Assembly (NCBI RefSeq): GCF_000004195.4
Contig: NC_030683.2
Span: 72,201,764-72,265,763, forward strand
Length of the DNA: 64,000 bases
Source of the DNA: Xenopus tropicalis
Taxonomy: Eukaryota; Chordata; Amphibia; Anura; Pipidae
Direction of reading: 5' to 3'
Shown in pieces: positions 10,600 to 23,050 of the stretch. Position 1 is the stretch's first letter, and each line of letters starts with the position of its first letter. The notes under the pieces are model-generated. The model was not told where the DNA came from and ran no database searches. It saw only the letters and a list, made by a program, of their open reading frames with translations. The position numbers and the translations under genes are program-made.

Positions 10600-10695
10600 G
10601 CTTTCACCCTTGCACTGTAACCTTGACAAAGGTCTCTGCTGACACCAAAACATTTAATAAAAGAAAACTTTTTTCACTTTGAAAGTCCTGTGAGT
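10600..10695 (+). repeat. Hairpin-GAAA repeat, plus strand, degenerate
   Basis: CTTGCACTGTAACCTTGACA and AAGGTCTCTG match the reverse complement of 9397-9492. The GAAA box is degraded to AAAACATTTAATAAAAG. The family is the same as 9397 and 27140. Confidence 0.5.
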
Positions 10696-11537
10696 ATTGT
10701 TTTTGTTTGCTGCTTTAAATAAAAATTGTACATATGCAAAGATACAAACTGATGCTTTGTGGTGTTTTAAATATTTTGGCTGTATGTAGCTTACAGATTC
10801 CCTCACAATGTATATTTTATAACTGCTTCTGATTAAAGGTATTTGGTGGTAACTCCCTGAGCAAAGTACAAAATGGTTGCCATATGGCAAATGGGTAAGT
10901 TTGAATGCTAAGGACAATTACCATACTGGCCCAAGAATGAGTTCAGTAGAAGTACCAGCGCAGACCTTAAACATTAATTATATGTCTGAGCCCCAAATGC
11001 TAATTACAGTATGTTCCTAGCATTATTAATTAAATAAATCTTGTTAGCATTTATTTGTCTATATATATATATACCTTCCTCTTGATAAACAAAGACTGTC
11101 AGTAACAAGAAGCTGCGTTACTCCCTATTATTAGTTACCTAGGCCTTTAGTGTGAAGTAGTCAAAATGAATAATGATTCTGCTTCATCCAAACATGCTTC
11201 TGCAATCAACACAGTCTGGGCTGCATACAGCTATTCCCAACTCCCTAAATCAACTCATGAAACCCTCTAAAGATAGGCTGTGAATGCTGCAGCCTGCATG
11301 AAGCCTATATTAAACATGTACTGTATCCTATAAATATATCTTATTATGACAATGCATTCTGTCTATTTTAAAAAAAACTAAAGTTTTTAAAGGAACAAAG
11401 TTAGTGCAGCCCTGGAGTAAAAATATTATTTGAAGCTTTTTCTAAACATGCAGGAATGGCTTTTCCATTACTCCCTCACCCTTTCAACAAAAATAAGATT
11501 TTGGTGCTCCTATAATTATTATTGTTGAGGAACAGTT
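10696..11537. other. Intergenic, nothing recognised
   Basis: AT-rich unique-looking sequence with a short TA tract at about 11060; no gene or family identified. Confidence 0.4.
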
Positions 11538-11815
11538 AAAGGAACAGTAACACCAAAATATGAAAGTATTTTAAAGTAATTATGCTATAATGTACTGTTG
11601 CCCTGAACTGGTAACACTGATCTGGGGCCGGACTGTGGGGTCTGCTTCCTCTGTAGTTGTAGAGAAATCCCCCCTGCCCAGCTCCTGTCCTACCTGTGGG
11701 TTGGGTGGCAGAAGTGGGCAGGGGCAGGTTGGGAAGGCAGTAGGGGACACTGTGCATGCCAGCCCCTCCGTTTGGGTAGTTATTATGCCTTTGTTTGGGA
11801 CTTTAAATGCTTGAG
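11538..11815 (+). mobile_element. TTAA-type MITE fragment (AGGAACAGTAACACC family)
   Basis: Starts GTTAAAGGAACAGTAACACC and continues with ATAATGTACTGTTGCCCTG. The start is shared with the MITE at 18624, after which the sequence diverges into a GC-rich block. Both open frames over it (11536-11757 minus, 11590-11814 plus) are chance. Confidence 0.5.
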
Positions 11816-14792
11816 GTTAAGCCACCAAACAAAATCATGGAATGCTATACTGGAATAGAGCCTCGGCATGTACCATCACAAAAACCAAAGATCAGTTCCA
11901 TAATAATAAAAGTGAATCATTTGTTCACCAGGAGTTTGTCTAAAGGCCTTAACCACAAGCCTATGCCATGAACCAAGACCATATTGTTTCCTACATTTTC
12001 TGGCCAAATACATTCTAATTTCAAGTGCGCTATGAAAATATATTCAGCACAGAAGCACACCTTGTTATGGGCAATGGGTAGAAACTGCAATTTCAACACT
12101 GTTGAAATGTCTCTATACCCATGGGTGGGCCCTATTATATGTATATTCAGTCAGTATTAAGCCTTTATTTGCTTTTTATGTATTTATTGATTAAAAGTTA
12201 CATATTTGTTTAATTCATCTACATGTGACACACATTTGTTTATACTCTTCCCTTTCTTGGATACTCAGAGATTTCTCCCATATAGAGCATTAATATCTAA
12301 ATGCTATCATAGCATTCTCCTGCAAATAATAACCGACAGTTTATGACAGTTCATTGAGATTAAGAAATCCTATGGCCTTTAAAATGAATATTAAAAAAAC
12401 ACATGTAATTCTCTACTCTATTTTGACCGTGCATATTGTCAATGCATCTTTGCAGGGCAGTTTCTAAAAGCCTTCCAAGGCTGCCCTACATCTGTAGCCA
12501 GCAGTTACGTGTACGTGTACAAAGTTAGAGAAAAGCACAGTCACAACACATTCCAAAGTGAAACAGTGATGTAGCCATTTATCAATTTGTCAGCGGAGTT
12601 GATTAAAAATAATAGTTCTTTTCCCTTTACAAAGTGCTCCTTTCTGCTGCCATATTGCTCCAGTTTTACAACAGTGAGACACTGATGAATTATCTTTTAA
12701 GACATCATTAGTTTGGTGATTTCAAACATGACTCTATTGATGTCTGGGCATACAACATTAAACATTTTCATGCATGCTAATGAATCATTTGTTAAATGAT
12801 CAGTAATCAAGTTCCGTTCTATGGTTTTGCTAGCAGCTATGGTGCTACTAGACTTGACTTATGTCCATTTTAAATCAGGACAAGCAATACAACAAGTTAC
12901 TGGGAACTTAATCTTTGGTTCTCATACACAGATGCTGTAGTTACAAACAGTAAGGGATTAATGTGACACTCTACTGCCCACACCAATAGCAACAATCCTT
13001 GACTTTTCTGGCCTCTCAGCTCCCTGCTTTTAAATATTTTTCCACCATTTCTAAGACTGTTATTCTCATGTGTCTACTTTACTTTCATATTATTCTAATG
13101 TAATTCTATAGATTCATCTAATTTAAGTAATGTTCCAGAGAAATCAGTCATTTAGATGAATCTGAGTTGTTTGGAAGATTTCTTTCATAGAAGCATGACT
13201 GATGTATAATAATATTAGTGCAACTTCTAGCTTGGTATGACCGATGTTATCTAACTCACTGCCATCAATCTGGAAGACTCCATCTAGGAGCAACAACCTT
13301 TGTAGAGGGCTTGTTGGGTGACTCGACTAGATCATGGCTTTATTGAGCAAGTCCATTATATAAATAACTTTCCAATGAGCGCTTGCTGTAAACCCCTGTT
13401 CGTGTGTTTCTTTACAGACTACCGCCCTGTTTTCTTAGGGTTCTTTAGTATTAGTGCAATAATTTCGATAATATTTTTTTATTAATAAAGGAAATACTGT
13501 AAGCTGCGAGATTTTGGGCATAGCACAGCATGAACAGACAATTTACCATGGTTTGCCAAAAAAAAAAATCCTATGCAAGTAAATAGATGTGGTGGTAGAG
13601 CTGGACCCATACTCACAATCTGACCTGGACCTGCTCCTTCCCCATTCCCTCTGCCCGACCCTACCTGACCTGGCAGCCCACGAAACCTCAAGTGACATCA
13701 CTGTGAGCCGGAAAAGACGTCACTTCGGAGGCCGATCAACCAGATCAGGGAAAAATTATCTTTTAACTGGGGATTAGGGGAAGGGTACCTGTTGACTTGC
13801 CATGAGTACACAACCTAATGCAGGACTATAATCAGTAAACTCAGCCACCATTTATAAGAATTTAAAATATACTAAACAATTAATTAAATAGTATGTTCCA
13901 ATTATTGTACAGCGCTGCGGAATATGTTGGCGCTTTATAAATAAATGTTAATAATAATAATAATATGTTCCAATTTTAGTGTTTATTTTTAGTGTAGCAA
14001 TAGGTTTGTTACCAAGCAAAAATCTAAGATCTTCTAATCCTATTTTAAGGATTTAACCCTTGTTTGTTAAAAATAATAACCCTGTTTGTTGTAAATAAAT
14101 GTAAAGCCTTGTGTAACTTGCTGGTACTACATAAATAAATGATAATAATAATCATGATGATACTTTGCACAGTGGAAGCTTGGTCATCTTAGGATCTTAG
14201 TGATACAGTGTCGCACACATGTATTGGTATCCATTGGCACAAAAGATTCATTCACTGAAATAAAGAACAGCACAATGTTTATATAAAATATCCTGTCTTC
14301 AGATCTATCCATCTTTGTCCAGTTAAATGTCCCTCACTTACAGAGCACGGCCTGGTGTGATTGCTACCATACATTAGACCATTATTATTTTACATCTTTT
14401 TAGGGGCAATGCATTGCAGTCATTAGTTCTGTAAATTAATAGCATGCTGTGTGCTACTTTTACAAATCTCGTATTTTCCCCCTTTGGTTGTGAAGGGGTT
14501 AATGACATTGTCTTCAGCAAGCTAGGAATGTAAAATGTTTTCTTTCCCCCTCAGCTAGCAGTCTGCCTTGCCGAGAGAAGCAGGCTGCAGGCGCCCAGAC
14601 TGACCTCTGACCCTTTCCCCTTAAACACTCTTATTAAGAAACAAAACGTTTCAATATGTTGGAAACCTGGACAAAGCCAAATCTGAATGCAGTAGGGGGC
14701 CCTCTTATTTTTCTTCTAAATTGTTGTGACCATTTCATTTATAAAATGTGCTTGTAACTTATTCTCATGTGATATTTATTGCATTGTGATGG
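11816..14792. other. Intergenic, partly single-copy
   Basis: About 3 kb without genes. A GC-rich block at 13590-13740 resembles a degraded interspersed repeat. A GCGCTTTATAAATAAATG tail followed by (ATA)n lies at 13896-13965. The stretch 14440-14760 is unique-looking and contains a DR1 motif (14601). Confidence 0.4.
14601..14613 (-). promoter_or_regulatory. Candidate DR1 nuclear-receptor element
   Basis: TGACCTCTGACCC reads GGGTCA-G-AGGTCA on the minus strand. This is a direct repeat of the receptor half-site with 1-bp spacing, the class bound by HNF4, COUP-TF and RXR heterodimers. It lies in unique-looking sequence; function is not shown. Confidence 0.4.
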
Positions 14793-15300
14793 TTAAAGGA
14801 AAACTATACCCCTAGAATGAATACTTAACCAACAGAAAGTTTATATTATGTTAAGTGACATATTAAAGAATCTGGCCAAACTGGAATATATATAAGTAAA
14901 TATTGCTCTTTTACATCCTTTCCCTTGAGCCACCATTTAGTTATGGGCTGGGTGCTCCCTCAGAGATCCCATGACCAGAAATAATGCAGCTCTAACTGTA
15001 ACAGGAAGTAGTGTGAAAGCAAAAGCAGAACTCTGTCCATTAATTGGCTGATGTGGCCTAGCATGTATGTGTGCCTTGGCTTGTTTGTGTACACTGTGAA
15101 TCCTATGATCCCAGGAGGCGGCCATTAATTCTTCAAATGGCAATTTTCTATTTAGGATTACCCAATGGCACATACTACTAAAAAAAGTATATTTGTTTTA
15201 AAATAGTTTATTTGGATGAAGCAGGGTTTTACATATGAGATTGTTTATACAACATATTTTATAGAGACCTACATTGTTTGGGGCTATAGTTTTCCTTTAA
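14793..15300. mobile_element. TTAA-flanked MITE (AGGAAAACTATA family)
   Basis: Opens TTAAAGGAAAACTATACCCC and closes GGGGCTATAGTTTTCCTTTAA, so the TIR is near-perfect and the ends are TTAA. This is the pattern of Kolobok/T2-type frog MITEs (family named from memory). The minus open frame 14937-15173 lies wholly inside and is not a gene. Confidence 0.82.
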
Positions 15301-15364
15301 GGGACTGCTCTAATTTTTCAATGATGCACGTCAAATGGAATACTCTACCATCATTTTAGTGGCT

Positions 15365-15698
15365 GTCTAACTAAAGCAATAGGCTAGAAATGTTGTATAT
15401 TACGTTGGGCTTCTGTACCAGCCCAAGGCAACCACAGCCCTTTAGCAGGGAAGATCTGTGCCTCCAAAGATGCCCCCAGTAACTCCATTTTCTTTACTGC
15501 ATATGGTCTGTGTTGCTATCACGTACCTGAGCTTAGGGACTCACAATATACTATATATATAGAATATAAATGTAATAGTATAAGGCTGATTAGTAATTCA
15601 TTTAGATTCACATTCACATTACGCGGCAGCTCTGAAACCAGTGCAAACAGCATCATAATGTAATAATCAGCCCTGTAGCATTAGTTCTCCTTTAATGT
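15365..15698. mobile_element. TTAA-type MITE fragment, relative of 17829
   Basis: Shares TTGGGCTTCTGTACC, CCCAAGGCAACC, CAGCCCTTTAGCAGGGAA and AAGGCTGATTAG with 17829-18190. It ends GTTCTCCTTTAA. The left end is lost. Confidence 0.72.
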
Positions 15699-15843
15699 TC
15701 TAATATCTGAAATTAGATAAATATGTTGCTGGGAAGTATAAACAGTGATTAAAAATTCTATAAATTCATGTTTGATTCCCTTGATATGCTTTGTTTCACA
15801 AAGAAAAATCCTAAACCTATATTAAAAAGATATAGCTTATAGG

Positions 15844-16106
15844 AGTGATGAGCGAAAAATTTGCGAATCTTTCAAAAGATCCGTGAAACGGCGAAAATGA
15901 CGTGCGGCAAAAAATATTGTTGCCCGCGGCTATTCTTTTGTCTCGCGGCTATTGTTTCGTCGCCCGCGGCTATTATTTTGTCGCCCGCGGCTATTATTTA
16001 GTCGCGCGGCTATTCTTTTGACGCCCGTGACTATTCTTTTTTGACACCGCCGACAATTTTTGGACATGCCGCGAATCCATGCCTGGCGAAACATTTCGCC
16101 CATCAC
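15844..16106. mobile_element. MITE carrying an internal CGCGGCTATT minisatellite
   Basis: The termini AGTGATGAGCGAA and TTCGCCCATCACTA form a TIR. Inside are about six tandem copies of a roughly 20-bp unit built on GCCCGCGGCTATTCTTTTGT (about 15925-16045). The right shoulder GAATCCATGCCTGGC is shared with the MITE at 47672, whose minisatellite is different. Confidence 0.75.
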
Positions 16107-16852
16107 TAGCTTCTAGTAAGAATGCAATCTCCCTAGAAATCTAGGGTCTGCCTTACTGAAAAGTCATATTATGGAAAGCCATATTCTGTGTATATGTGAT
16201 ATAAAGTTTTGTGTGATTGTCAAATTTGTTTGTGTGCATATCCGACAATAAAAGCATGATACATGCAATGTTTCTCTCCTTTAGGGGAAGCACATTTTAA
16301 TACAAGGCCCCGGAGTGAAAGACTAAAAAGACATGAGTGACAGGTAGTGTTCCATAGGTAACACCTGCTAGTCATTGGAGGATTATCATTGTGCCATTGC
16401 CACCCCATGGCTAGTGGTAGCAGACTGTACTCTGATTCATGTCCAGTGGCTAGGGCTAATATTTTAATAGTGATTTCAGCAGGGTTATAATGGCAGCCAC
16501 ATATTTTATACTGCCATTTTTATCCCCATTCAGTGAATATTGTATAGCTTATCTGCATTTATACTGCAAAGCTGGTATTTCCCTCTGACATTGCCTTGCT
16601 CTGTTCAGGGAACAGATCTTTTACCCTCTGCATTTATAATAGCAGTTAGAGGAGTTGTGATTGTCAGTTACTAAGTGATTCAATCTTTCTTGGGAGAAAT
16701 TGATGATAAATGGAACTGCTGTTGACATATAACTAAGATGTAAAAAACAACAGAACTTCTTGGACATAAACATAAAATTAGGACATTTTCACTTATAAAG
16801 CCTTTGAAATTATTATGTGTGGACTCTGTATATATTATTATATTTTGCTGTG
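16107..16852. other. Intergenic, nothing recognised
   Basis: No family or gene recognised. The minus frame 16220-16408 shows no domain. Confidence 0.4.
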
Positions 16853-17141
16853 TGTTTTATCAGAGTCGGACTGGGGGGTGAAGGGCCCACCGGGGCTCCT
16901 GTTCCAGGGGCCCTGCAGGTGCCCCCAGCCAGGCGGGTCCCCTAACCCGCCCCTGCAGGGGCCGCCCTAACCCCCCTCGCAGGGCCCCCCACCCAGCGTC
17001 CTCCTACGAGCGTGTAAATTTGACGCGTCGGAGGAGGAGCGGTCGGGAGGGGAAGCACCGGCAAGGGTCGGGTCTGGGCTGCCGGGGCCCACCAGGATTT
17101 TTCCCGGTGTCCCGGCGGCCCAGTCCGACCCTGTGTTTTAT
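16853..17141. mobile_element. hAT MITE with perfect 8-bp TSD
   Basis: The element is 16861-17133, beginning CAGAGTCGGACTGGG and ending CCCAGTCCGACCCTG. It is flanked by TGTTTTAT on both sides (16853-16860 and 17134-17141). The GC-rich interior produces a spurious minus open frame (16942-17169). Confidence 0.9.
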
Positions 17142-17828
17142 TCACATTAAGTTTAACAGATGAATGCACAAAGTGTGGAATAATATTAGCACACTTTATT
17201 TTATTAAGGATCTTTCTTTATTAAAGAAACTCGAAAAAATGTTTTTGCCTAGTATAATAACTTTAAGCAACTTTGCAGTATACATTCATTATTGTTTTCT
17301 CTGACTGGCCAGTTTACTCATAATAAATACAGTTTTACAAAAAACAAGTTAAAATACACTTAAAATATTTCAATGCTGTTTTGACCACCTATTCCCTTTA
17401 ATAATTAATTGCTGTGCAGGGGTTTTTTTTTGTACAACCAATAATTATAAACATTCCAAATTCATGAGACTAAAGTGTAGTGTGCAGTATCCATATAATA
17501 TCACAGCAAGTAACCAAAGTGCAATGTGCAATAGTTCAAAAACACCCTTCTATATCCTGCATATGCCATCAAGAAGGTGATCCTTAATGTCTCTTTGAAA
17601 ATAAATAAATAGAACTTCAGCATGCTCTTCTACAGTATATCAAACTGTATTTCACCACAGTAACAATAACAGGGCAGGGCTAACTTATTGCTGTTGATTA
17701 CAGCAATTGAAATATGGAGTCACGCAGGGATATACAGTATATGGGTGAATAGGCGTATAGACAGATGTAAATTTTCAATTGAATTTGGCTCTGTGGGGTG
17801 TCCTCCAGTCAAATATACAATTTAACAC
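17142..17828. other. Intergenic, nothing recognised
   Basis: AT-rich; no gene or repeat family identified. Confidence 0.4.
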
Positions 17829-18428
17829 TTAAAGTAAAACTAAAGCCTAACTAAAGAAGTACGGCAAAAATGTTGTACATAATGTTTTGGGCTTCTGTAC
17901 CAACCCAAGGCAACCCCAGCCCTTTAGCAGGGAAAATCTGTGCCCCAAAACTTATCCCCAGTAGCTCCCCATCTTCTTTTCTGCTGATTTACTACACATG
18001 ATATGTGCTGCTTACCTAAGATTAGGGACCGAATCAATATACCGATACATTATCCGGTTTATACAGAATATAAATGTCATGATTTAAGGCTGATTAGGAA
18101 TGAATACAGGTCAATACCATATGATATCTCAGAAACCAGTGCAATTAGCATCAGAATTTAATAATGACACCTCTAGCATCAGCTTGTATGACAGCCAAAC
18201 CTCATTTTCTGCATGATAATTTGTGAAAACCCCTAAGCTTAGCTTCTCAACAGATGTCTAGTAAACACTGAGCATGTGCTGTTTAACTGACACTTCTAAC
18301 AAAATCCAAGATGGGAAGCTCCTGTTGCAATTGTAAAGGCCTGGATTCAAAACTTTGGGGTGGTGCAGTAAGTTCAGTATATAAAATATTACTTTTTGTA
18401 GCCATATTCATCTTTAGTTCTTCATTAA
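17829..18428. mobile_element. TTAA-flanked MITE, ~600 bp
   Basis: Begins TTAAAGTAAAACTAAAGCC and ends CTTTAGTTCTTCATTAA, with TTAA at both ends and an imperfect inverted terminus. The interior is shared with the fragment at 15365. The plus open frame 18311-18670 begins inside this element and runs into the next, so it is not a gene. Confidence 0.75.
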
Positions 18429-18623
18429 GAAAGATCTCACCCATTCACAGTTCATATGCCAAGCCCCCCTCTCCCCACTTTACTGTTGTAAAGTTTGTGT
18501 CCCACCGCTCTGTACTTTCTCACAGATCAGGTGATTTCTCAACTATTCTGGCACTCTCAAAGATGCCCTGCAGTCCACACATTGTGCAAGCTTTCCATTG
18601 CCCATCGATCTACTTAATATCTC

Positions 18624-19085
18624 TTAAAGGAACAATAACACAAAAAATTAAGGTTTTTTTAAGTAAATAAAACATAATTAACTTTTGCCCAGCACTGGTA
18701 AAAATTGTGTGTTTGCTACAGTAATTACTATAGTTTATATAAATAAGCTGCTGTGTAGCCACGGGGGCAGCCATTCAAGCTGGAAAAAGGTAAAAGGCAC
18801 AGGTTACATAGCAGATAACTTATGTGGAATACATAAGGGTTTTATCTGTTATCTGCTATGTTCCTGTGCCTTTTCTCCTTAAGGGCTCTGGCACACGGGG
18901 AGATTAGTCGCCCGCGACAAATCTCCCTTGTCAAGGGCGACTAATCTCCCCGAACTACCATCCCTCCCCATTTTTCTCTCAAAGCAACTTGGGGAGATAA
19001 GTCGCCTGCGAACAGGGAGATTTGTCGCGGGCGACTAATCTCCCTGTGTACCAGAGCCCTTAAATGGCTGCCCGTTTAAAACCTG
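18624..19085. mobile_element. TTAA-type MITE hosting a nested MITE
   Basis: Starts TTAAAGGAACAATAACAC and has an internal foldback: GGGGCAGCCATTCAAGC and GCAGATAACTTATGTGG are mirrored later by TTATCTGTTATCTGC. The host sequence breaks at 18882 and resumes at 19060 with AATGGCTGCCC, the complement of its own GGCAGCCATT arm. That shows a 177-bp element landed inside it. Confidence 0.7.
18883..19059. mobile_element. Nested palindromic MITE (GGGCTCTGGCACAC family)
   Basis: Begins GGGCTCTGGCACACGGGGAG and ends with its near inverse, GTACCAGAGCCC. TTAA lies on both sides (18879-18882 and 19060-19063). The arms carry GATTAGTCGCCCGCGAC and its inverse, so it can fold almost completely. A longer relative is at 42934-43276, where the flanks are TTA, so the true duplication length is open. 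Confidence 0.75.
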
Positions 19086-21573
19086 CTTAAAGGAGAACTA
19101 TACCCCCGGGCGCTAAAGGCCCCCTTAATTATCACTGCCTTGACCCCCCCTCCCCTCTCCCTTATTGCATGGTTCCTAAGTTTAAACACTGTCCCTATCG
19201 CTAACCCCAAGCTAAAACAGCAAAGTAGCCCAGTTGTGTACCAGGACGACATCTTTCCTGCAACTGCAGACACTTGGGTCTCATTGCCAATATGAACCTG
19301 CTTGTGCATGCGCAGTTGGTGGTAGCAGGAAATCAGCTTAAACTGCGCATGTGCAAGTAGGTTCGTATCAGAGTAGGTCTCCATATTTCTAATCTTGGTT
19401 AGTTCTGACTCATGTACCGGTACTAACCAGTTTGCATAAGGAAGAAGGTCAACCAAGATCAGAAAGATTAGGGAATTTGGGGAACAGGTTCAGCTATCAC
19501 AGGGACACTGAGGCTTTTGACTGGTGCAGTAAACCCTATGCAAAAGATACATAATTTGTACCCTTATCCTTTTCCAGGCTTTATTTCCATGATTACATCA
19601 TATCTACCAGGTTTGGCAAATAATAAAGCTCCTGATTACGAAACCCATCAGGAGAATCATCATCACCCCAAACAAAAAGATTAGCCTTTTAGACCATACA
19701 AAAAGCTTGAAATCAGGCGCAGACTGGCGATCTGTAGCCAGAAGGCTAGTGCAAGATGTCATAGGCATTCACTATTTAGTGACCTGGTGGGGGCCCTCCC
19801 AGTACTTGAAATGCCAGGGCCTATTTTGAATCTTAGTCCAGACCTGCTTGGTGTTAGGGCATAAAGCCACTGCTATGAGAGTAGTAGCCTTAATAGGGCT
19901 TGGCATTACTATAGGGAGAGATTACACTGGAAGAACTTATCTACTTTACAGAGGTGAGTAGAAACTGAGTTACACCTTTGTTTTAAACACAGTCTTGCTA
20001 CAGTTACTTCATGGTGGAAATAACTGGCACAAACTGGACCAAAAAATAATGAAAGTTAAATTTCAAGTTAGCATTAAGCATAGTAGTCCAAATGAATCAT
20101 GCACCAATAAGGAACAAAATTGCTGTAAAAAATAAAAATCTTTTATAGACTACTATGCATAATTTTTACCATGGATTTCTACATATTTGCTAACATGAAT
20201 TTCCACACAATGAAGGTATTAAGTGTACAAAGTATGATGTATTAAGTATTATAATGCATTATGATGCCATTGCTTATCTCAGAATGGGTGGAGTTTGTAA
20301 GAGCACTTGATGAAGGGGCTTGTCATGGATTGAAGATTTTCTGCGGAAGCTTGAAAGTGAAGTGTGCATTTGTTCATATCCATTGATTTTATACAGGACT
20401 TTTTACACAATAGGGGGAGATGATAGAGAAATCCGTGGCCAGTTTTGGCAGTTTAATTGAAGGCCGAGCAAGTATCATCTATATTAAATTAATATGAAAG
20501 TAATTATACTTAATATTTACAGTAGATAAACTCATCATAAATGAATCATAAATAAAGGAATAGTGGTTCTTTACTGCATTTGTATATACATTGTAGATCA
20601 TACATTAAAATTAATTAGACATACAAGGAACAGAAAATACTTTTTTGATTAGGCCAGCTCTATTAAAGCATTTATATAGTTTTCTGTTGGCTCAGTTATG
20701 TTTTTAAGACAAAAAGCATGCAAAAAAATACTTGAAAATCATTTCCAAATGAAAGAACATTTAACACAACCTTTTGATTTCAGGGTTAAAGGAAAATTTC
20801 CTCCCATTGTCATACCATGTTAAAGTTAACATCCTTTTGCATACATAAACTACTAGAAAAACAACCATTAGTGAAATGCTATTGTACATTAAAGGGAACA
20901 AGTATCCAAAAATAAGTCAAACTTAATTGAAAAAAGCACTATTCTTTTGATGTGAGCATTTGCAACCTTTTGATTTTTACACAGCATAGCAAGCAGGTTT
21001 GTAAGATCAAGCATTAATTTGTTCAATTCAGTTTATTTGCTAGTGTGTGTAGCTCAGTGTTTTTCTGCAACAAAATTATATATATACAGTATAGTCTCAG
21101 AAAACAATATTTATGTAGTATGTTGTCAGAAATGTTATACTAAAGACAAATTAGATGTTGTTCACCTCTTTTTTTTTTATTTCAAATGTGCATTTGTATT
21201 TGAAAGTGTAATTTCCAAGTAGATATATAAATACATATGGATCTTTTTACTTTTCTTATATAGGTTTTGAGATATTTAACTTGCAATTTGTGTGCTTCTT
21301 CAACCAATTGTTTTTACCTGGTGGAAACAACCCATATATTTTGATTAGCAGTGAAACATTCTGATCACTCACTAAAGTTCAGTAGGCTGCATATGTATAG
21401 AGCTGCCAACCAATGAGCAGATCTTTTTTTCCAAATTTGGTGACCAGCTTGGGAAAACATTGGTTAGCTCATGGGCCAATTACTTTATCACATATTGATA
21501 GTGGGACACACACGCATAATGGAACCTTGATAGGAACAGCATTAGTGTAAGTACTCATAACACAGTGACAATA
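19086..21573. other. Intergenic with an old hAT-like fragment
   Basis: No genes. The segment 19716-19852 runs from CAGGCGCAGACTGG to AGTCCAGACCTG and contains GTGACCTGGTGGGGGCC. It is related to 52868, 55164 and 63110. The minus frame 19076-19456 has no recognisable domain. The rest is AT-rich unique-looking sequence. Confidence 0.45.
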
Positions 21574-22186
21574 GGGCCGATTCACAAAAGTACGATAAAA
21601 CGAGCGCTATTTATAGCATGCGGTAAAAAAAAAAAAGGATATTTGCATTAATTTAGACGCAATGCTGTTTGCGTTATTTAAGTCGCAAAGACTATTTTAG
21701 TGCGGTATTTGACGCAACGCACGCTTATTAATGCAGCACGCTACTTGTCGTGCCCGCTAATTAACGCACATGCGCTACTTTTCGCGCGCATGCCATATTA
21801 GCCATACACACCATTACATTTGTAAAACTACTTTTTTTGAAAATTACCATTTTCCTACAAACTGGAGGCTGCATCACTCTAGGGCCAACACATACTTGAA
21901 TAAATCACCCTGCAAAGTCCATATTGTGTTGCCAAAAGCTCATGAACTGTACTTTTCTATAATTACCGCCTGCCCCAAGTAGGTGTTCATTTTCGCACAG
22001 ACTAATGCGATATTTAACGCGTCTAAGTGTTTGTGAATCATGCGTTAGTATTATTTCTGCCCAAGAATTAACACAATGCGGTAAAATTAATGCATGTGGT
22101 TGTGCGCTATTTAATGCACGTGATATGCGACTTAACGCATGCGATAATTCTTTAGTGCGCGTTATCGCACTTTAGTGAATCAACCC
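21574..22186. mobile_element. MITE, ~613 bp, with CpG-rich arms
   Basis: The ends GGGCCGATTCACAAAAGTACG and CACTTTAGTGAATCAACCC form an imperfect TIR. The subterminal arms are rich in GCGC, GCGTTA and TTAACGC blocks on both sides. Flanks are ATA and TAA, so the duplication is TA or unresolved. The plus frame 21770-21982 lies inside and is not a gene. Confidence 0.65.
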
Positions 22187-22606
22187 TAATGTGTCTTAAA
22201 GAAAAATATTACTATGAAAGTAAAGAAATTCAACAGCTAAGTTTACTTCCCTACTGAAACATTCAAGTTAAATGCAGGCTTTGTTGCTTATGGGCAAGAA
22301 GTTGCAATCCTTGACACTAATCAAAACAGGTAAGTTACTATGTAAAAGTATTCCCTTGCAATCTTTTTACATTAGAAAGATTGGCATTAAAATCATGTCA
22401 GTAGTCTCTATGTCACTCATTAGGACCAGACTAATCTAGGAACGATACAATTTCTGGATAGGATTCTGCAATGTTTTATTGAACTGGAATACTTCTCAAT
22501 CCCATAAAACAGGGATTACAGTACAATACTTATTGTGACTCACAATCCTACAGTCCCTAAATGGTAAATGTATGATCTGCTTTTGGAATTTTATAGGTGT
22601 TTGGGT
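22187..22606. other. Intergenic, nothing recognised
   Basis: No feature recognised. Confidence 0.4.
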
Positions 22607-23050
22607 TTAAAGGAGAATGCAAGTCAAAATTTGAAAAGCATACTGCCCAATAGTTGTTGCTGTTGTTTATTAAAAACGCCACGCTTTTGGCTCACCTAAT
22701 CAAATATTTACTCAGTCACACTTACTTTACTTGAACAGGCAGCCATCTTTAAAAAGGTATTCTCCCTTCCTTTCCCTCCTTGCTTCATACTGCACATGAG
22801 TTTCATTCCCTCCCCCCCCCCCCCCCCCCGGCACACATGTGCATTGCTATTGAAGGGTGCCGCTGGAAGCCTACAGGAAGGGGAGAGAGATTTCAGTGAT
22901 GTCACTGTAGTCTCCACACTGCTGTAGGCTGCCAGCACCATATCTCAGAGAAGCAAGTAGGAATCTGGGAATTTAGATATGCAGTAAGTACTTAAAAAGA
23001 ATGCCTTTAGACTTACTTTTTATTTATATTAACCTTTCCTTGTCCTTTAA
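22607..23050. mobile_element. TTAA-flanked MITE with internal poly-C
   Basis: Opens TTAAAGGAGAATGCAAGTC and closes CCTTTCCTTGTCCTTTAA. The interior has a poly-C run at about 22811-22829. The minus open frame (22708-22941) encodes poly-Gly from this run and is spurious. Confidence 0.7.

Noticed and set aside
18311..18670. 119-residue plus-strand frame
   Set aside because: Starts inside one TTAA MITE and ends inside the next; no conserved domain.
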